NCBI GenBank assembly: GCA_015847255.1
Contig: JADLZK010001312.1
Span: forward strand, 62,001 to 126,000
Direction: 5' to 3'
Origin: Hyparrhenia diplandra
Lineage: Eukaryota > Streptophyta > Magnoliopsida > Poales > Poaceae
DNA length: 64,000 bases
The translations under genes and the position numbers were made by a program. Under the pieces are notes generated by a model. The model did no database searches. It had not been told where the DNA came from and worked only from the letters and a program-made list of their open reading frames with translations. Below are positions 34,701-47,056 of this stretch, in pieces; positions within the stretch are counted from its first letter, which is position 1, and each line of letters begins with the position of its first letter.

Positions 34701-35850
34701 AGAACTCGGCCGGTCCACACCCAAAACAACATCATAGCCTCCTAATTTGATTTGAAGAAATCGCTTTAAAACTTTCAGTAGCAATAGAAAATTTAATATC
34801 ATCATACCTTCCCACATTTGTTATATATTTGTCCATTAGCGACAACAACTTTGAGCGGGACGGTGTAAGGGAAGAACTTTGTAGGCCCGGTTTCATAGCC
34901 AATTCGTAATCCGGAAATTGTGTGTTGAACGAGAATCCAATAAGGCCAATAAATTGGTACCATTAATATTGATGATTAATTGCATGGTCGGACAAGTGGA
35001 TATACCGGTTAACCCATGAACCGATATTTGAATATCTCGAATATCCTCTTGTGCGTACCTTTGAGTTACGTCGACGCGAAAGCTGTATAGAGACGTCTAG
35101 CTAGTGCTATGGCCGTCTCGATGTCGTGGTTGATGTATTTGGACGTCGATCTGAATCAGAGGTGCTAACCCAGCAATATAAAGCATAGCCTGCTGTTTGG
35201 GGGAGAGGTGTTGTACCTTGTTCAGCGTTGATGTGAACGTATTAGTGTACCTGTCCAAATCTCCCGTCTGGCGTGATGCTGTCAGGTCACCAAGATGATT
35301 GTGAAGTGGAGTTCCAAAATATCTGGTAATAGCTGCAGAAAATTATGGCCAAGTTGGTTGACCCACTTCGTTTTCCCAACGAATAAACCAAGATAATGCG
35401 TTCCCTTGGAGATGGAACGAAGCGAGTTGCATCGACCGTATTAATAATTCCTTGAGCGAGAAAATTTTTTTTTGCACTTATACAGACCAATGAGAAGGGT
35501 CACCCTTGCCATCATATTCGGAAAAAATAATTTAATATTATTGCTTTGGAACGTTTGAGATTTTCCGGCAAGAATTTAGGTGGAGATTCTTGGGGAATTT
35601 CTGTATCAAATTCGAGATGACAATACGGATCCGTCCTGGCCGCAGGATTGAGGAGTCGGAGGTGCGACGGATGGAGGGCTCATCTCGTGTCTACGACGGA
35701 AGAGAGCGCTTGGAGTGCGGGATGTACTTAGCTAGTCATGGGGCTGAATTAGCCTCCATAGCTTTGGCCTCCATGTTCGCGCGATGTACTGCCGATGATC
35801 CCGTTGACCTTCTTCCGATGGATCGCCCCGTTACATGTGCCATTGGATCA
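31755..35850 (-). pseudogene. Gypsy gag-pol polyprotein region, frameshifted
   Basis: Minus-strand pieces, 5' to 3'. Gag-like at about 35560-35100 (WFIRWENEVGQPTWPQFSA-type sequence across frames). Protease/RT linker at about 34740 (LGGYDVVLGVD). Reverse transcriptase at about 34260-33800 (FTKLDLR, MPFGLCNAPSTFQALMNDIL, FFDDI in place of the YxDD-type motif, GYLGHIIS). RNase H at 33620-33300 (GPIAYFSKRIPDKYKKL, LLGYDFTCGIQTGKANVV). Integrase zinc region near 32900 (CLVCQRNKK). Integrase core at 32460-32680 (FSEIVRLHGLPRSVVSDRD, SAYHPQADG). A final RELFNKIYPDFGFEGKLNLQ piece near 31780 fits the chromodomain-adjacent tail of chromoviruses. The many frame changes and stops mean no functional product. 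Confidence 0.85.
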
Positions 35851-35851
35851 T

Positions 35852-35868
35852 CGGTCTCCGGATACCAA
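35852..35868 (-). other. Primer binding site of the gypsy element
   Basis: Minus strand reads TGGTATCCGGAGACC three bases inside the 5' LTR. It matches the 3' end complement of initiator tRNA-Met at the first seven bases and partly after that. Confidence 0.7.
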
Positions 35869-35870
35869 TC

Positions 35871-36318
35871 TGTCACAACCCGCTTTTTCCGATCAACGCT
35901 AACGGAAGAACGAGAGATGACGGGCGTAGATCGACGGAACTGCGGCGGAGAGGGCGGCGCGTCAAGTTGGCGCCGCGATGTGGCACGAAAGCAGCGCGGT
36001 GGGCGGCGCAAAGACGCCGGCGGCGGAGGGCGGGCGCAGCGGCCAGCAGGGCGGGCGTGGGGCGGCAGGGCGCTAGGGGAGCAGGGGAGAGGTAGGGATA
36101 AACCCTAATTATTTTCTTCTTGATTGTCTCACGATAGTCGCCCCCATATTTATATGAGGGGTTTACAATTGCTAACGGGCCGGGCCCATTAGTCTTTCTC
36201 TAACTCACTTTAATTTAATCTAATAATTATAATAATGATAATAATAAAGCCTAATAATTACTAAATATTCAGCCACTCCGCTTATTTTGGGCTTACTTCG
36301 GCCGACCGAAGTCCGACA
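35871..36318 (-). repeat. 5' LTR of the gypsy element
   Basis: 448 bases. Holds TATTTATATGAGGGG-type sequence (plus strand) shared with the other LTR. It is shorter than the partner because of losses in the GC-rich half. Confidence 0.9.
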
Positions 36319-36598
36319 AGGATCTTTTGGTGATAATCACTTGAACTATTTCTACAATATAATATGACTATGCTAATGGTATTTTGCGAGGTGTATTTTC
36401 AATTATAACTATATATAGTATTCATTTCATGGATTGTTTCCATAATATAGAATTGAGATGTTCAGTGATGTATTGTGCATAGGATGGTAAGGGACCCGTG
36501 GGTCTATTAGACTCAAACCAACTGTTTTTTTTTGGGGAGAAAAGCCGTCTTCTCTCTATTTTGGGCTGAAATATGTTGGGAAAACACATATGGACCCT

Positions 36599-37100
36599 TG
36601 TCATGACCCAAAAAGTGGCCCACGACGGAGGCCCAACAGGGGCACCTCGCACACGCGGCCATGGTCATGGCGGCGCTTGCGCCTCTGGCCGGCGCCGCCG
36701 TCCGGCCGTGAGCACGCTTACGCCGCCAATTACTTCGCAATTAAGGAATATTTAAGGAATAAAGATAGGAATAAAATAGGGAATAAATAGATTGCTTGTA
36801 AAAGAGGAATTCCAATCTATAAGGAAACCTCTAGATCTTTCTTAGCATGCAAGTCTCCCTCGGACTATAAATACAAGGGGCATGTAATCGTTTGGATCTT
36901 AAGCGAGAAAAATTAAAAGGGTAGCTCCCTAAACAACTTATCTCTCCAGCTCTCTCTCTCTCTCTCTACTCCGCGCTGCCACCGCCGTACGCCCGCCTCC
37001 CCACGCCGGCCGACAGCGCCGCCGGCCGCCGCCTCCCTCGCCATCCTCCCCACCCGACAATCGGCAATCGGTGTCAATTCGGCCCAATCTAGCCGAACGA
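36599..37100 (+). repeat. 5' LTR of the non-autonomous element
   Basis: About 502 bases, with a long AT-rich middle (AAGGAATAAAGATAGGAATA), a CTATAAATACAAG TATA-like motif near 36863 and a CT microsatellite near the end. Confidence 0.8.
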
Positions 37101-37165
37101 AGTATATCGGAGACCGGGGGCGATTCCCACCACCGGCGGCCCGACCACCACCAACGCCAAGATCC

Positions 37166-39299
37166 GATGGGCAGCCACAAGATCGCCGAGCTCCGGATGG
37201 AGATTTGAGAGTTTCGCGGATCTCGCGGGGAAATCCAGGCCACCTTCACCGCCCTCCGGAGAAGTTGGATGAACAGCCTGCCCGACGACGTATTAACGAC
37301 GACACACCCACAGGCGCCGCCAACGCGCCGCCGCTACCATGGCCGCTCCCGACATCAACAACGCTCCCATCGACATCCACGACGACCGGTGGCCCGACAG
37401 AAGAACACCGTAGCACGCGCCTTCTTGTCGTCCGACGCACGCCCACGGCGTCACCTCAGCCACCACCGACGACGTCCCGCCATGGGCGCCCGGCGACGGT
37501 GACGACGACGCCCTACGGCGCCGCCTACGCGCCCCCCAAGATCATCGACGCTGCAAGCAACGAGCATGCCTACCCCAAGGATGCCCCACCGCCGCGACCC
37601 GAATCAGATCGGGGAGGCTACCACAGACGTCCACCACCGCCGACGAAAAGCCTACCCAACTAGGCCAACGCCTCGCGGCTACTACAATGGCACGTATAAA
37701 GTTTCGGTCACTACCAACACCCTCTTTGACATTGGGAACATCCGAGTGCCAACATGCACGACAAGGCGATGTCACCGACGTCAACATCGACGCCGCCGAG
37801 ATCGACATCCCGGACGACACCGCACCAAGGACTCCAAAGAACGACGCCCCTCCCAAGGGCGCCACCATCGACGACGACGACGCTACCATAGGCGCCATGC
37901 TCATCAACGACGCCCTCAAGAACGCCCGGTAGCAGATGATGACCCTCCCATTGGGCGCCAATGACGCGTCCCCCGACGCCCTCGTCATCACCATGCCGAC
38001 CATCGACAACGCCTCCAAGGGCACCGCCAACAACATCAAGAACGACCATAACGCCGCCAACCATGATGTCCCCCGACACGGCACTATCATCAACAACAAG
38101 GCCACCTACGGTGCGCCATAGGAGGGAACAACATCGCCCTCGTGGGCGACCCACGACATCTCCATCGGCGCTACGCACGCACACCCTCGGCATCGGCGAC
38201 ATCGCCAACAACGACGACGCCATCGTGGGCGCCACGCACGGCACCGACGCTCCAGGGGCGCCAACGCCGATGATGACCCACACGACGTCGGCGCACTCCG
38301 CCTACTGGCCGACCTTCAACGGCGACAACAATGCGCTACACCTCCATGGACATCCCTCGGACTTCCACCATGGCGAGAACGCCAACACCGAACCGTGGAT
38401 CTCCTCGCGGCCGACACCGGCAAGTGCTTCAAAGAACAACTACACTCCCAACAGTCGACTTCCTGTTGACACCAAATTTGACTCCGGCCGAAGGCGCCCC
38501 CATCAATGGCATGTCAACGGAACATCGGCCCGTAACAAAGACATGAGGTATGCCGCTATCCACCCGATAATAGCGGTACTTCTTTGGTTCATCAGCATAC
38601 CAAACCAGACGCCACTGGAGGAATGGGACACCTCCACCCGATGTCTACCTCGCGGCTTCAAGCTGCCCATTTATGGCGACACCAACAACTACTTCGCGCT
38701 ACCTCGACGAAACGACGCCTTGATCGACTACACCTATGGCCCCCGACACCCACGCCGAGAACATGGGCCTACAAAGCCGCGGCGCCAATCCACAACCATC
38801 GCGCCATTGACAACTCCGGCCGCGGCCGGGGCGACTCGAGCCAAACCGGCGCCGGCTCCCTCGTTCCTCGACGACATCTACGTTCAGTACGACTACGCCA
38901 ACAAGCCGTGGACTACAATGCACCAGACGATGCTCTACACAGGGAGCACGGCAATCCACCTCGCCCAAGAGTTCCACGCTTCCATCTTCAGCAAGCCTCG
39001 ACTTGTGAGCTTCACCGACGACGACAAGAGGTACATGCCACCAACATCAAACCCCTACCTTGTCGACCCCAACACACTTCCAGGAGGCTCTCGTTCCACC
39101 TCAACTTGCTACATCAACGGATCACGAGCTACACGACATAGCCGGAACCAACAAGCTCCAGGCGGGAGCACCAGTTTGGGCGACACTTGTGGAGAACTAC
39201 GGACTTCCACCCATCGGATTAAAGGTTACCAACCTCATCTTCGTCCAGCTCATTTCCCCTCTACACGTTGATGTAACAATCTTTGGACCATGCTACTGA
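37166..39299 (+). pseudogene. Internal ORF region of the non-autonomous element, frameshifted
   Basis: An ATG at 37166 starts MGSHKIAELRMEI, then a stop; a neighbouring frame continues EIQATFTALRRS, a helical start like those of gypsy gag. Further on, protein-like reading moves between frames. One piece is at 37687-37930 (DDDDATIGAMLINDALKNA), continuing past one stop to 38110. The 436-codon frame at 37961-39271 includes AYWPTFNGDN, FKLPIYGDTNNYFALPRRND and FLDDIYVQYDYANKP. The final frame is 39060-39299 (KLQAGAPVWATLVENYGLPP). Asn/Asp/Ala-rich short repeats recur. A gag-derived or element-specific protein is the best guess; the family was not recognised. The 436-codon frame is the longest in the window, but its first half is Thr/Pro/Arg-rich and is probably an out-of-frame reading. 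Confidence 0.5.
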
Positions 39300-39371
39300 T
39301 CACCCCATCAACAACGCCAGCCGTGCAGAGAACCATAGCGGGACGCGGCTGTTCGGAAAAGGGGGGAGAGA

Positions 39372-39877
39372 TGTCATGACCCAAAAGTGGCCCACGACGG
39401 AGGCCCAACAGGGCACCTCGCACACGGCCGGGGCATGGCTCGGCGCTGGCGCCTCCCTAGGCGCGCCGCCCGCCGTCCGCCATGAGCACGCCATGTCAAT
39501 TACTTCGTAATTAAGTAAGGAATATTTAAGGAATAAAGATAGGAATAAAATAGGGAATAAATAGATTGCTTGTAAAAGAGGAATTCCAATCTATAAGGAA
39601 ACCTATAGATCTTTCTTAGCATGCAAGTCTCCCTCGGACTATAAGTACAAGGGGCATGTAATCGTTTGGATCTTAAGCGAGAAAAATTAAAAGGGTAGCT
39701 CCCTAAAAACAGCTTATCTCTCCAGCTCTCTCTCTCTCTACTCCACGCCGCCAAGACATCGCCGCCGCCGCCGCCGCTCCTCCCCACGCCCGGCCAGCGC
39801 CGCCGCCTCCCTCGCCATCCTCCCGACCCGACAATCAAGCAATCGGGTGTCAATTCCGGCTCAATCTAGCGAATCGA
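39372..39877 (+). repeat. 3' LTR of the non-autonomous element
   Basis: About 506 bases, highly similar to the first LTR in the AT-rich middle and more different, by small indels, in its GC-rich first 120 bases and last 150 bases. Confidence 0.8.
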
Positions 39878-40410
39878 TAGCCACCCAACCATGTGGCTTT
39901 TGAAGGCGACATGAACAACAACATTGAAAAAATCAAAAATTATTTGTGAAACACAAAACTCTTTCATTGATTGATGGAATTTGTAAATTAAGCTCTAGTA
40001 CACGTAAAAATGCCCTTGTGACGCAAGGCCGAATAATGTCAATGGATGGAATTGGGCTAGTTGTATGACATTTGTTGTGACATTCAAGCTTTTATTGTCA
40101 CCGATTCAAAATTACTAAGACAGTAATGACATAAACCGAACGATATAGTGGCATTATATATGACCTCTTATCATACTAAATACGTCAAAAAAGCCACACA
40201 CTAGCTCTTGTATATATATGAATTGGTTCACTTCTATAAACACGGTAAATAGGTTTATTTAAGATCCTACGCTCTGTCCTATATAAATACAGTAGTATTA
40301 TTGAGGGCTAATAAAACACTAATTTGTGGTTCATAAATTTGCTTTGCCCTAAGAATAACCCGAGCCAAACCCACGTCCCGAAGCACGTGTCCTTTGCATC
40401 GCCCCCGAGG
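39878..40410. other. AT-rich intergenic DNA, no gene seen
   Basis: No open frame or repeat boundary recognised. Confidence 0.4.
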
Positions 40411-40850
40411 CTCATATTTCATTAAGCAGAAAGAGTTTCGTTTCTAATAACAAAAACCGAGATGACGGTAACACCAAGGTTACCGAACCGGCGGGTGCAC
40501 ACCACACGCACCCGGAAAGCAATCTGAAATACGATTACATGGCTAACAAATTTTGCTCCTCGAAGGCGGACTACAAGCTAGCGTGCGTGCATCCAAGAAC
40601 GCCCGCAGTGGCCGAAACCCGCTAGCCGCCACTCATGAGCCTCATGCTGTATAACGGCGCCGAAGTTCGACCACCGTCATCGTGGCTTCGAATGTCGTTT
40701 CTTTCCTTCCACGGTAGCCCGCCCCGATCGGGAAGAACAAGTTGTCAAAGCCTCCGCGAACCGCCTTAGGCACCTGCTTTACGCTCCCCGAGCCACCAAG
40801 CCAATGCGGGCTCATCATCAACGTCCATGGTGACCAAAGATGCAACCTGC
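40411..40850 (-). mobile_element. Possible LINE 3' fragment
   Basis: The minus strand ends with CTTAATGAAATATGAG at about 40411-40427, the pattern at the 3' end of many grass LINEs, and holds one short frame (40642-40845) without a known domain. There is no poly-A, so this is tentative. Confidence 0.35.
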
Positions 40851-41334
40851 GGAGCCAAATGCTTCGGATATGCAGCGTCAGTTTAGTCGCACAATTGTTT
40901 ACTTAGTTAGTACAACCACCTCCGCTCCACCGTTAGAGCCGGTGATCTTTGTTGTGTGCTTGCTTTTCGCCCCGCTCTTTGGCATCTCGCCTAATAATGA
41001 GCGAAGCCGTGTAACAAACTTTTTTTCCCTTAAAGCAATACACGCACACGCGCGAAAAAAAAAAAAAGATCTCCCCGGTGAAGGCGCAGCCCCTCAAGAA
41101 GGTGGTCAATGCATGGTCTCCAAGGCCTGGTCGTAGAGGATACAAGTTGCCCCCGTCATCACGAGGCGATCGATGAACCGGATGTGTTTAAGAGTTGGGC
41201 AAATTAAGCCATCGAATAAGAGAAGCACATAGTTGCTTGATGTTTTAGAATTACTTTCAGCTTCGCTAACTAGCTAGGCACGCACTAGATGGTTTGTACA
41301 ACTTCTGAGCTATTCATTATGTTTCCACAAACGT

Positions 41335-42111
41335 GAGGGGGCTGCGCCGCCGCCCAACCCTAGGGCGCCGCCGTCGGCTCCCGTCGTCCACCATCGTTAT
41401 CCCCCTCCCTTCTCCTCCGCATCACGCGGGCTGAAGGGAGTGGGGATCCATCGTTTTTAATAAGTTTTTCTAGTAGATCGAGTCTTCAAGGTTAAAGTTT
41501 CTCCGGAGATCCATTCGAAGAAATTGGCTACGGCGTAAAGGCGTCGTCAAGATCATCGATGGAGCAATGGAGCTTTGTCGCCCCTCAGCGGTGATGGCAA
41601 GACGAAGACATCACCATTGATGGATAATAAGGTACTCCGGCCCTTCCTTTGTCTCGTTGTGGTTCTTTGCAGCCATGACGATGGGCTAGTGAGATTTAGT
41701 TTTCCAACGATATCTATCCGGATGTCGGTTGGACTTGTGTTCTCTCATGACGAACCGGTGAAGGCAACAACGATGAGTTCGACGACGTGAATCGGTGGCG
41801 CCAATTTCATCATGTTCGCATGTGGAGTTTTAGCAGTTTATTCCTCTTTTACAAAAGTGATGGGTATGAGGATGACGGCGGTGGATGGTGAGATGGTCAT
41901 GTTCGTTTCAGATCGGAGCTTAAGGCCCCGTGGCATATCCGTTTGGGATGATGATCCTAGATGGTGGAATTTATGGCTTTTTCAATGTTTCTTGTCTCCC
42001 ATCAATGAAGGTAGAGTAGTTTGGTTTACTTTTTGTAATGAGAGGATGTAACTTGCTTTAGTGTTAATGGAATTTTTCCTTGTCACAAAAAAAAAAAAAA
42101 AAAAAAAAAAA
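41335..42111 (+). mobile_element. Non-LTR retroposon with 26-base poly-A tail
   Basis: A GC-rich 5' part (41335-41450) is followed by moderately coding-like sequence (GGAGCAATGGAGCTTTGTCG, 41560 region). The end reads GTTAATGGAATTTTTCCTTG and then a run of 26 A (42086-42111). This resembles an abundant non-autonomous LINE-derived family of grasses. No reverse transcriptase is present. The 5' boundary is approximate, and I found no clear target duplication. Confidence 0.6.
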
Positions 42112-45100
42112 GATCCAAGCAGCGCTTATGCGTTTGAGAATCATGTGATTGTGACGCATTTTGATTTTGGAGTCTCTGGATATCATCCGATCCCTGTCTG
42201 TTTGCATGACTAACTAGCACGTACTAGTAGTAGCGCTAGCTATAGTCGCGTGTAAGATGCGTCGTCTCACCGTCCCAAAAAATTTCTAAACGTTCACGTC
42301 ATACTCATTATCCTACTAGTAGTTGGGCTTCTAGATCGTTTATGTATGTCTACGAATCAGCACAGGCGTTGTTGCTGACACCTAGCAGTGTACTTACGTC
42401 GCTACTCAATATACTAGGTTACGTGTTAAACCGTGCGCAAGCACTGTTCATATATGTAACAATTATAAACTCGTCAAAACTAGCTACGTACCGAACCGAA
42501 CCTAGCCTATAGTTAGTCTAACCAGCATTCGTGCGGTCGTGACGTATAGTATGGGCCGGCTCAAACGAACAGGAGAGGAGACCATATCGCAATACCGCCT
42601 ACCTTTGAGATAGACGCCGGAAGACACGGGCAAAAACAAGTCAAGCCAAGGCGAGGAGGACGTACGCGCGCGGGACTAATCTATCTGAACTTGAGGTCTC
42701 CCGTCTCCGTGAGACTTTCGATCGTCTCCGAGACGCTCGCGCAGCCGGACGATGGGCCATATGCCTACAGGCTGCAGATGGGTCGCCGTCGATCGGGTCG
42801 GGGCAGGCCCGGCCCGGGGTGGTGCCAGCAGTGCAGCCGACAGGGGCCCATGAGGCCAGGGGCCCAACCCCAAAGGCTGTGGTGTATTGGAAGGGTCACA
42901 CGAATCGGGATCCCGATGTGTGCGTTTTTCTAAACCGTTTAACAACCTAGTGATCAGGATCAAATCCCATCCGATTGTGCAGCCTGCTACAGGTTGTTTT
43001 GCTGACCCAATAATTAAGCGCCAAGGATGTTGAATTAGTGCAGGATGCAATGGACGTAGATGCAATAGAATCATGTAGGCCAAAATCGGGTTGTCGTGAC
43101 AATATTCCTTCGACCTCGATACTAGTACAAAGCTAGCATGTTCGCTCTTCCCCATTTCATAGAGTTTTCGTACTAGTCTTGAGGATCAGGAACCAAGTCA
43201 CTTTAGTGAAACCTTAGCTAATGATAAGTATTATATAAAATATCACACTGATTGCACCTCCGTGCGAAAGTGAGGTTCATGAAATTTCTTCTGTTGCTGA
43301 TGTTTGGCCTGAGGACAAGGTTTCAGACAGGTCTAATGGAACACAAGCTGATAATGAGGTTTGCAGAGGTACTCCAGAAACTTTTTTTTCATGCACTAGC
43401 CATATATTATTAGATTAGAGTTGTATTAAGGGCCCATTTCTTGTAGCTTCGCCCCGGGCCTTTAATTTGACAGGGCCGGCCCCGTCGGGCCCACGCCGGT
43501 CGGCAGCGATCGAGCACCGCGGCGTCGCGTGTACAGTGCGTGTAGATAGGCGTGGCACGGCGGTACTCGGCCGGGCGACGTCGACGACGACGACGTTGAC
43601 GCGAGGACCACGCGCGCGCCGCGATCCATCGGCAGCAAAGGGTAGGTCCAAGGTCGTCGTTGATCACTCGACCAGACGACACAGACGCCATTGGAAAACG
43701 ATCCAGACACTCTCCCTCGTCGCTCGCGCGCGCTTGGAAACTTTTGGCACCAGTCCAGACGTGAGAAGCTAGAGAAGAAGCTAGTCAGTCACGGCAGGCA
43801 AGGGACGACAGGACGACGACGACGACGACGACGGAGACGGGGATTCAATTCTGCGTGAAAGATTGAAAGGCGATCGATCAACGATCCATACCGACCCACC
43901 GATCCTCGTCGTCGTCGATCGAGATGTGGTGGGGTGGCCTAATTAGCTTGGACTCCTTGGAGTCGCCAGTCGCCACTCTTTCAAACGCTTGTGGACAACG
44001 CAACATCCGTGTGCTGTTTGCGTACGTGATCCAACAGCTCGAGGGCCCTGCGCTGTCATGCGTCGAGATTGCGGATTTATTAGCACTACTGCAACGCGTC
44101 TGTGTGTTGGTTTATTTCTTCTGTCCTTGCCCCTGCAGTGACGAGAGTACATCATCGTAGATTCTATAGTTCTCCGTCGTTTGTTGCAGTGTCATGTCGC
44201 TAGCTTCTCCCTAAGGTTTAAGCCATGCCAATCGATCGAAGGCGCCACGACAAGTACGAGCACCACGTGCCCCACAGTAAGGCTCTCGGGCTACTTCTAG
44301 ATAGAGCTTGGGATGAACTAACCGAGTCCCTAATTAAACTAGCAATTTAATTTGCAATTTCGCATGTTTCTCGACGAGGGAAATATATATGTAAAGCCAG
44401 CCTGGTACCACTACTTTAGCTATCACTATGTTGTAAAAAAACTGATCACAGGCTCGAGTTGATGCACATCACATATGCAGTATTCAAGCGTCTGTACAAA
44501 GAACATGTCACATACGTGTCTGTAATAAGAACATACCACAACAAGTGTCTGTGATAAGGGTACACGTGTTTGTGCTAAGGGTACACTTGATAGAAGTGAC
44601 CACACATTTCCCCAAAAAAGAAAGTGACCCCTTATAGCAGGCGTGGATAGCCAACACGTGTTTCTGACAACAATTTACAACAATAAAAAGAAATAAAAAT
44701 CCTTAATGCTAAGCTCTATAGAATCACTATAGGAAACATTCTTATGTGTGTGCGAAAACCCACATAATTTTTTGTACACACCGAAGTATTCGAGTTTCTA
44801 GTAGTACGTGAATGGAATGCCATTTGGGATGTTGAATGTTACATACACTACGCCTACATGGTGTTTGAAAAACAACAATATTGGAAGATGTCGATATTGA
44901 TACCAAGACTAAAATCTCTAGGTAAAAAGAATTTTACTTTGCATAGAGTTCTACTTTGGACAAAAATTAGCAGCTTTCCTGTGTATGCAATACTAACTTG
45001 TTGGAGCACAAAAGGCAAGTTTGCATGTCCATGAATTGTTACATAGGACATTGCGGTTTTTTTTGTCTTCATCAAACTATAGGTGGCATTGGAACAAGAT

Positions 45101-46390
45101 CAACTATAATAGGGTGGAAAACAAGGAGTGTCTTGTACCACTGACTGGTGAACAAGTGATGCAACAATATGAAAGCTAGCTTTTAACAAGTGAATTCAGG
45201 ACGAGAAAAAGTGGAAGCAAAAGAAGAAACTAAATGGAAAATTGGAAGTAAAAGAGTTTTTTTTAACTTCCGCACTAGAAACCGTTGATTATAAGACAAA
45301 ATTGATATTCAATGCACATTGAGGAAAAAATATGATAGTGCATATATTTGGTACTTTGCTTGACATAGAGAGTAAATCTAAGTACGTCAATAATGCCTAG
45401 CTTAAGAATCAACATCCTATAGTCGACAATAATAAGTATATTTTGTCGCTAGTGTTGTACACTTTAGGTAAGGACGAAGAGAATTTTTATGTCAATTTAT
45501 AAAATGAACTGTTTGATTCCTTTCCTCTGTGGCACTCCCCTAGCACTGATGTCTCTTTTCTTATTCATAGCCTAACTATATATTGTGCATAGGATGAGCC
45601 ATGAGTTGCGATGAAATGTGGCATAGCGAAGGAGCTAGCAGCAATGGTGTGCAAGTGTGGACAAAGGAGAGTTTTTCTGTAGCACATAGCATGCAGTCGG
45701 AAAAAAGGAGAGCATTGTAGCAATAGTTATTATGGAGAAGGCAAGCATGAATTTTATTTTATAAAAATATCCCATTCACCTACAATCTCCGCTCCACTTC
45801 CAATAAGAAGGACCTCAATTGATATGTTCCAACATCTTGCTTCACTTGCTCAATTCTAAATGATGTTGATGTTGTGTCACATTGTGATATGAATTTTTAT
45901 TATAAATTGTTGATGTGAATATCTATTTTTTCTAGAACCTTGTTGTGTTGTCGAACCATCAGATTGGACCACATATGAGCATGGACTAAGATTCTGTGTT
46001 TTTTCTGAGTCAAGAATTATCTTAGGCCAGGCCAAGTTTTCTTTGATAGGGGTTTTATGGTTCTACCCAAGGAGTGATGAAGTCTAGCTATGGAGCTTGA
46101 TGGAAATCCAAGGAAAGAAATTTAAAAAGGTGGTTCCTTCATAAAGAAAAATCACCTATGGAAACGATGCCAATGTTATCATGATTTTTCATAGGATGTT
46201 TTATTAATATGATATTGCCTACACAAACCTTCCACAGTAAGATAATGACTCAAGCCAATGTGCCATAGCCATCTCATAGACTGCCCATCATTTTGTCCTT
46301 CATGTGGGAATGCGGCAGGGCTGCATATATGTTTAGTTCCTGTAAAGTAAAGTTTTGAGTCACACCGGATATGGCAGCACACATTTGAAG
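42112..46390. other. Gene-poor intergenic stretch
   Basis: No gene was recognised. It contains a GC-rich island at about 43450-43920 with a GAC trinucleotide run near 43813-43833, and short frames on both strands that disagree with one another. There are no RNA genes or convincing element ends. Confidence 0.4.
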
Positions 46391-46394
46391 CATT

Positions 46395-46720
46395 AAACAT
46401 GGACTAATAAAAATAACTTACAGAATCCATCCATAAACTATGAGACAAATTTATTAAGGCTAATTAATCCCATTGGCACATGTGTTACTTTAGCACATTA
46501 GTGTCTAATCATGGATTAATTGGGCATAAAAGATTTGTCTCACAAAAAACATGCAAATTGTGTTGCCGGTTATTTATTTCTTCTATATTTAATGTTCTAT
46601 ATATGTGCAAAAGTGATTCGATGTCATAGGTGTAAAGTTATAGAGGTGGAAAGAAAACATGTTTACCAAACATGCTAGTATTTGTTACTGTAGAATGGAC
46701 TAGATTCTAAAAAATGTTAG
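46395..46720. mobile_element. MITE relic (TATTAAGGCTAATTAATCC type)
   Basis: ATTAAGGCTAATTAATCCC and, further on, CATGGATTAATTGGGCATAA with GATTTGTCTCAC match the common inner sequence of an abundant grass MITE family. Terminal repeats are worn and the ends are approximate. Confidence 0.45.
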
Positions 46721-46980
46721 GAAGTCACGGTAACCTCATTTCCTTTTTTTCGTCACATTTTTCTATACAACAGGCGACTGAGATCTAGGTGACACTCTTG
46801 CTTTGTGCCCCATATGCCTTGCCCCCACGCTGCTGCTCCCTCTTTCCCCTCTTACGGCCACCATGCCCCATGCGCCTTCTCTCTCCACATGTGGCGACGA
46901 AAATGGAGATGGCGGCGGCGGCGGACTCCCTCCCCACACATCAGCAGTGGCAGCGCTAGAGAGGTAGGTTCTCCTCCACC

Positions 46981-47021
46981 GCCTCCTCCTTCTCACGGAT
47001 CCACGAGAGTGTTTCAATGAG

Positions 47022-47056
<35 letters not shown>

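Larger units (their letters stand above)
31259..36318 (-). mobile_element. Ty3/gypsy chromovirus-like LTR retrotransposon, complete but decayed
   Basis: Two LTRs (31259-31741 and 35871-36318) begin TGTCACAACCCG and end TCCGACA on the plus strand. AGGAT flanks the whole at 31254-31258 and 36319-36323. The coding strand is minus: a tRNA-iMet-type primer site (TGGTATCCGGAGACC) follows the 5' LTR, and a polypurine tract (TCCAAAGGAGAGA) precedes the 3' LTR. Order of domains is gag, protease, reverse transcriptase, RNase H, integrase and a chromodomain-like tail, which is gypsy order. Every domain is cut by frameshifts, so it cannot move on its own. It lies between two AT-rich flanks that join cleanly. 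Confidence 0.92.
36599..39877 (+). mobile_element. Non-autonomous LTR retrotransposon with a private ORF
   Basis: Direct repeats of about 500 bases start TGTCATGACCC at 36599 and at 39372 and end near GCCGAACGA / GCGAATCGA. A purine tract (GGAAAAGGGGGGAGAGA, 39355-39371) sits right before the second LTR, so the element reads on the plus strand. After the first LTR, TATATCGGAGACC resembles a tRNA-iMet primer site. The inner 2.3 kb has no protease, reverse transcriptase or integrase, so the element must use enzymes of a partner. A 5-base target duplication was not found, so an end may be off or one flank has changed. Confidence 0.75.

Noticed and set aside
37961..39271. 436-codon open frame, the longest in the window, as a cellular gene
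   Set aside because: It lies fully between two LTRs. Its first third is Thr/Pro/Arg-rich, as expected of an out-of-frame GC-rich reading, and natural-looking protein moves between frames. It is kept only as part of the element's internal region.
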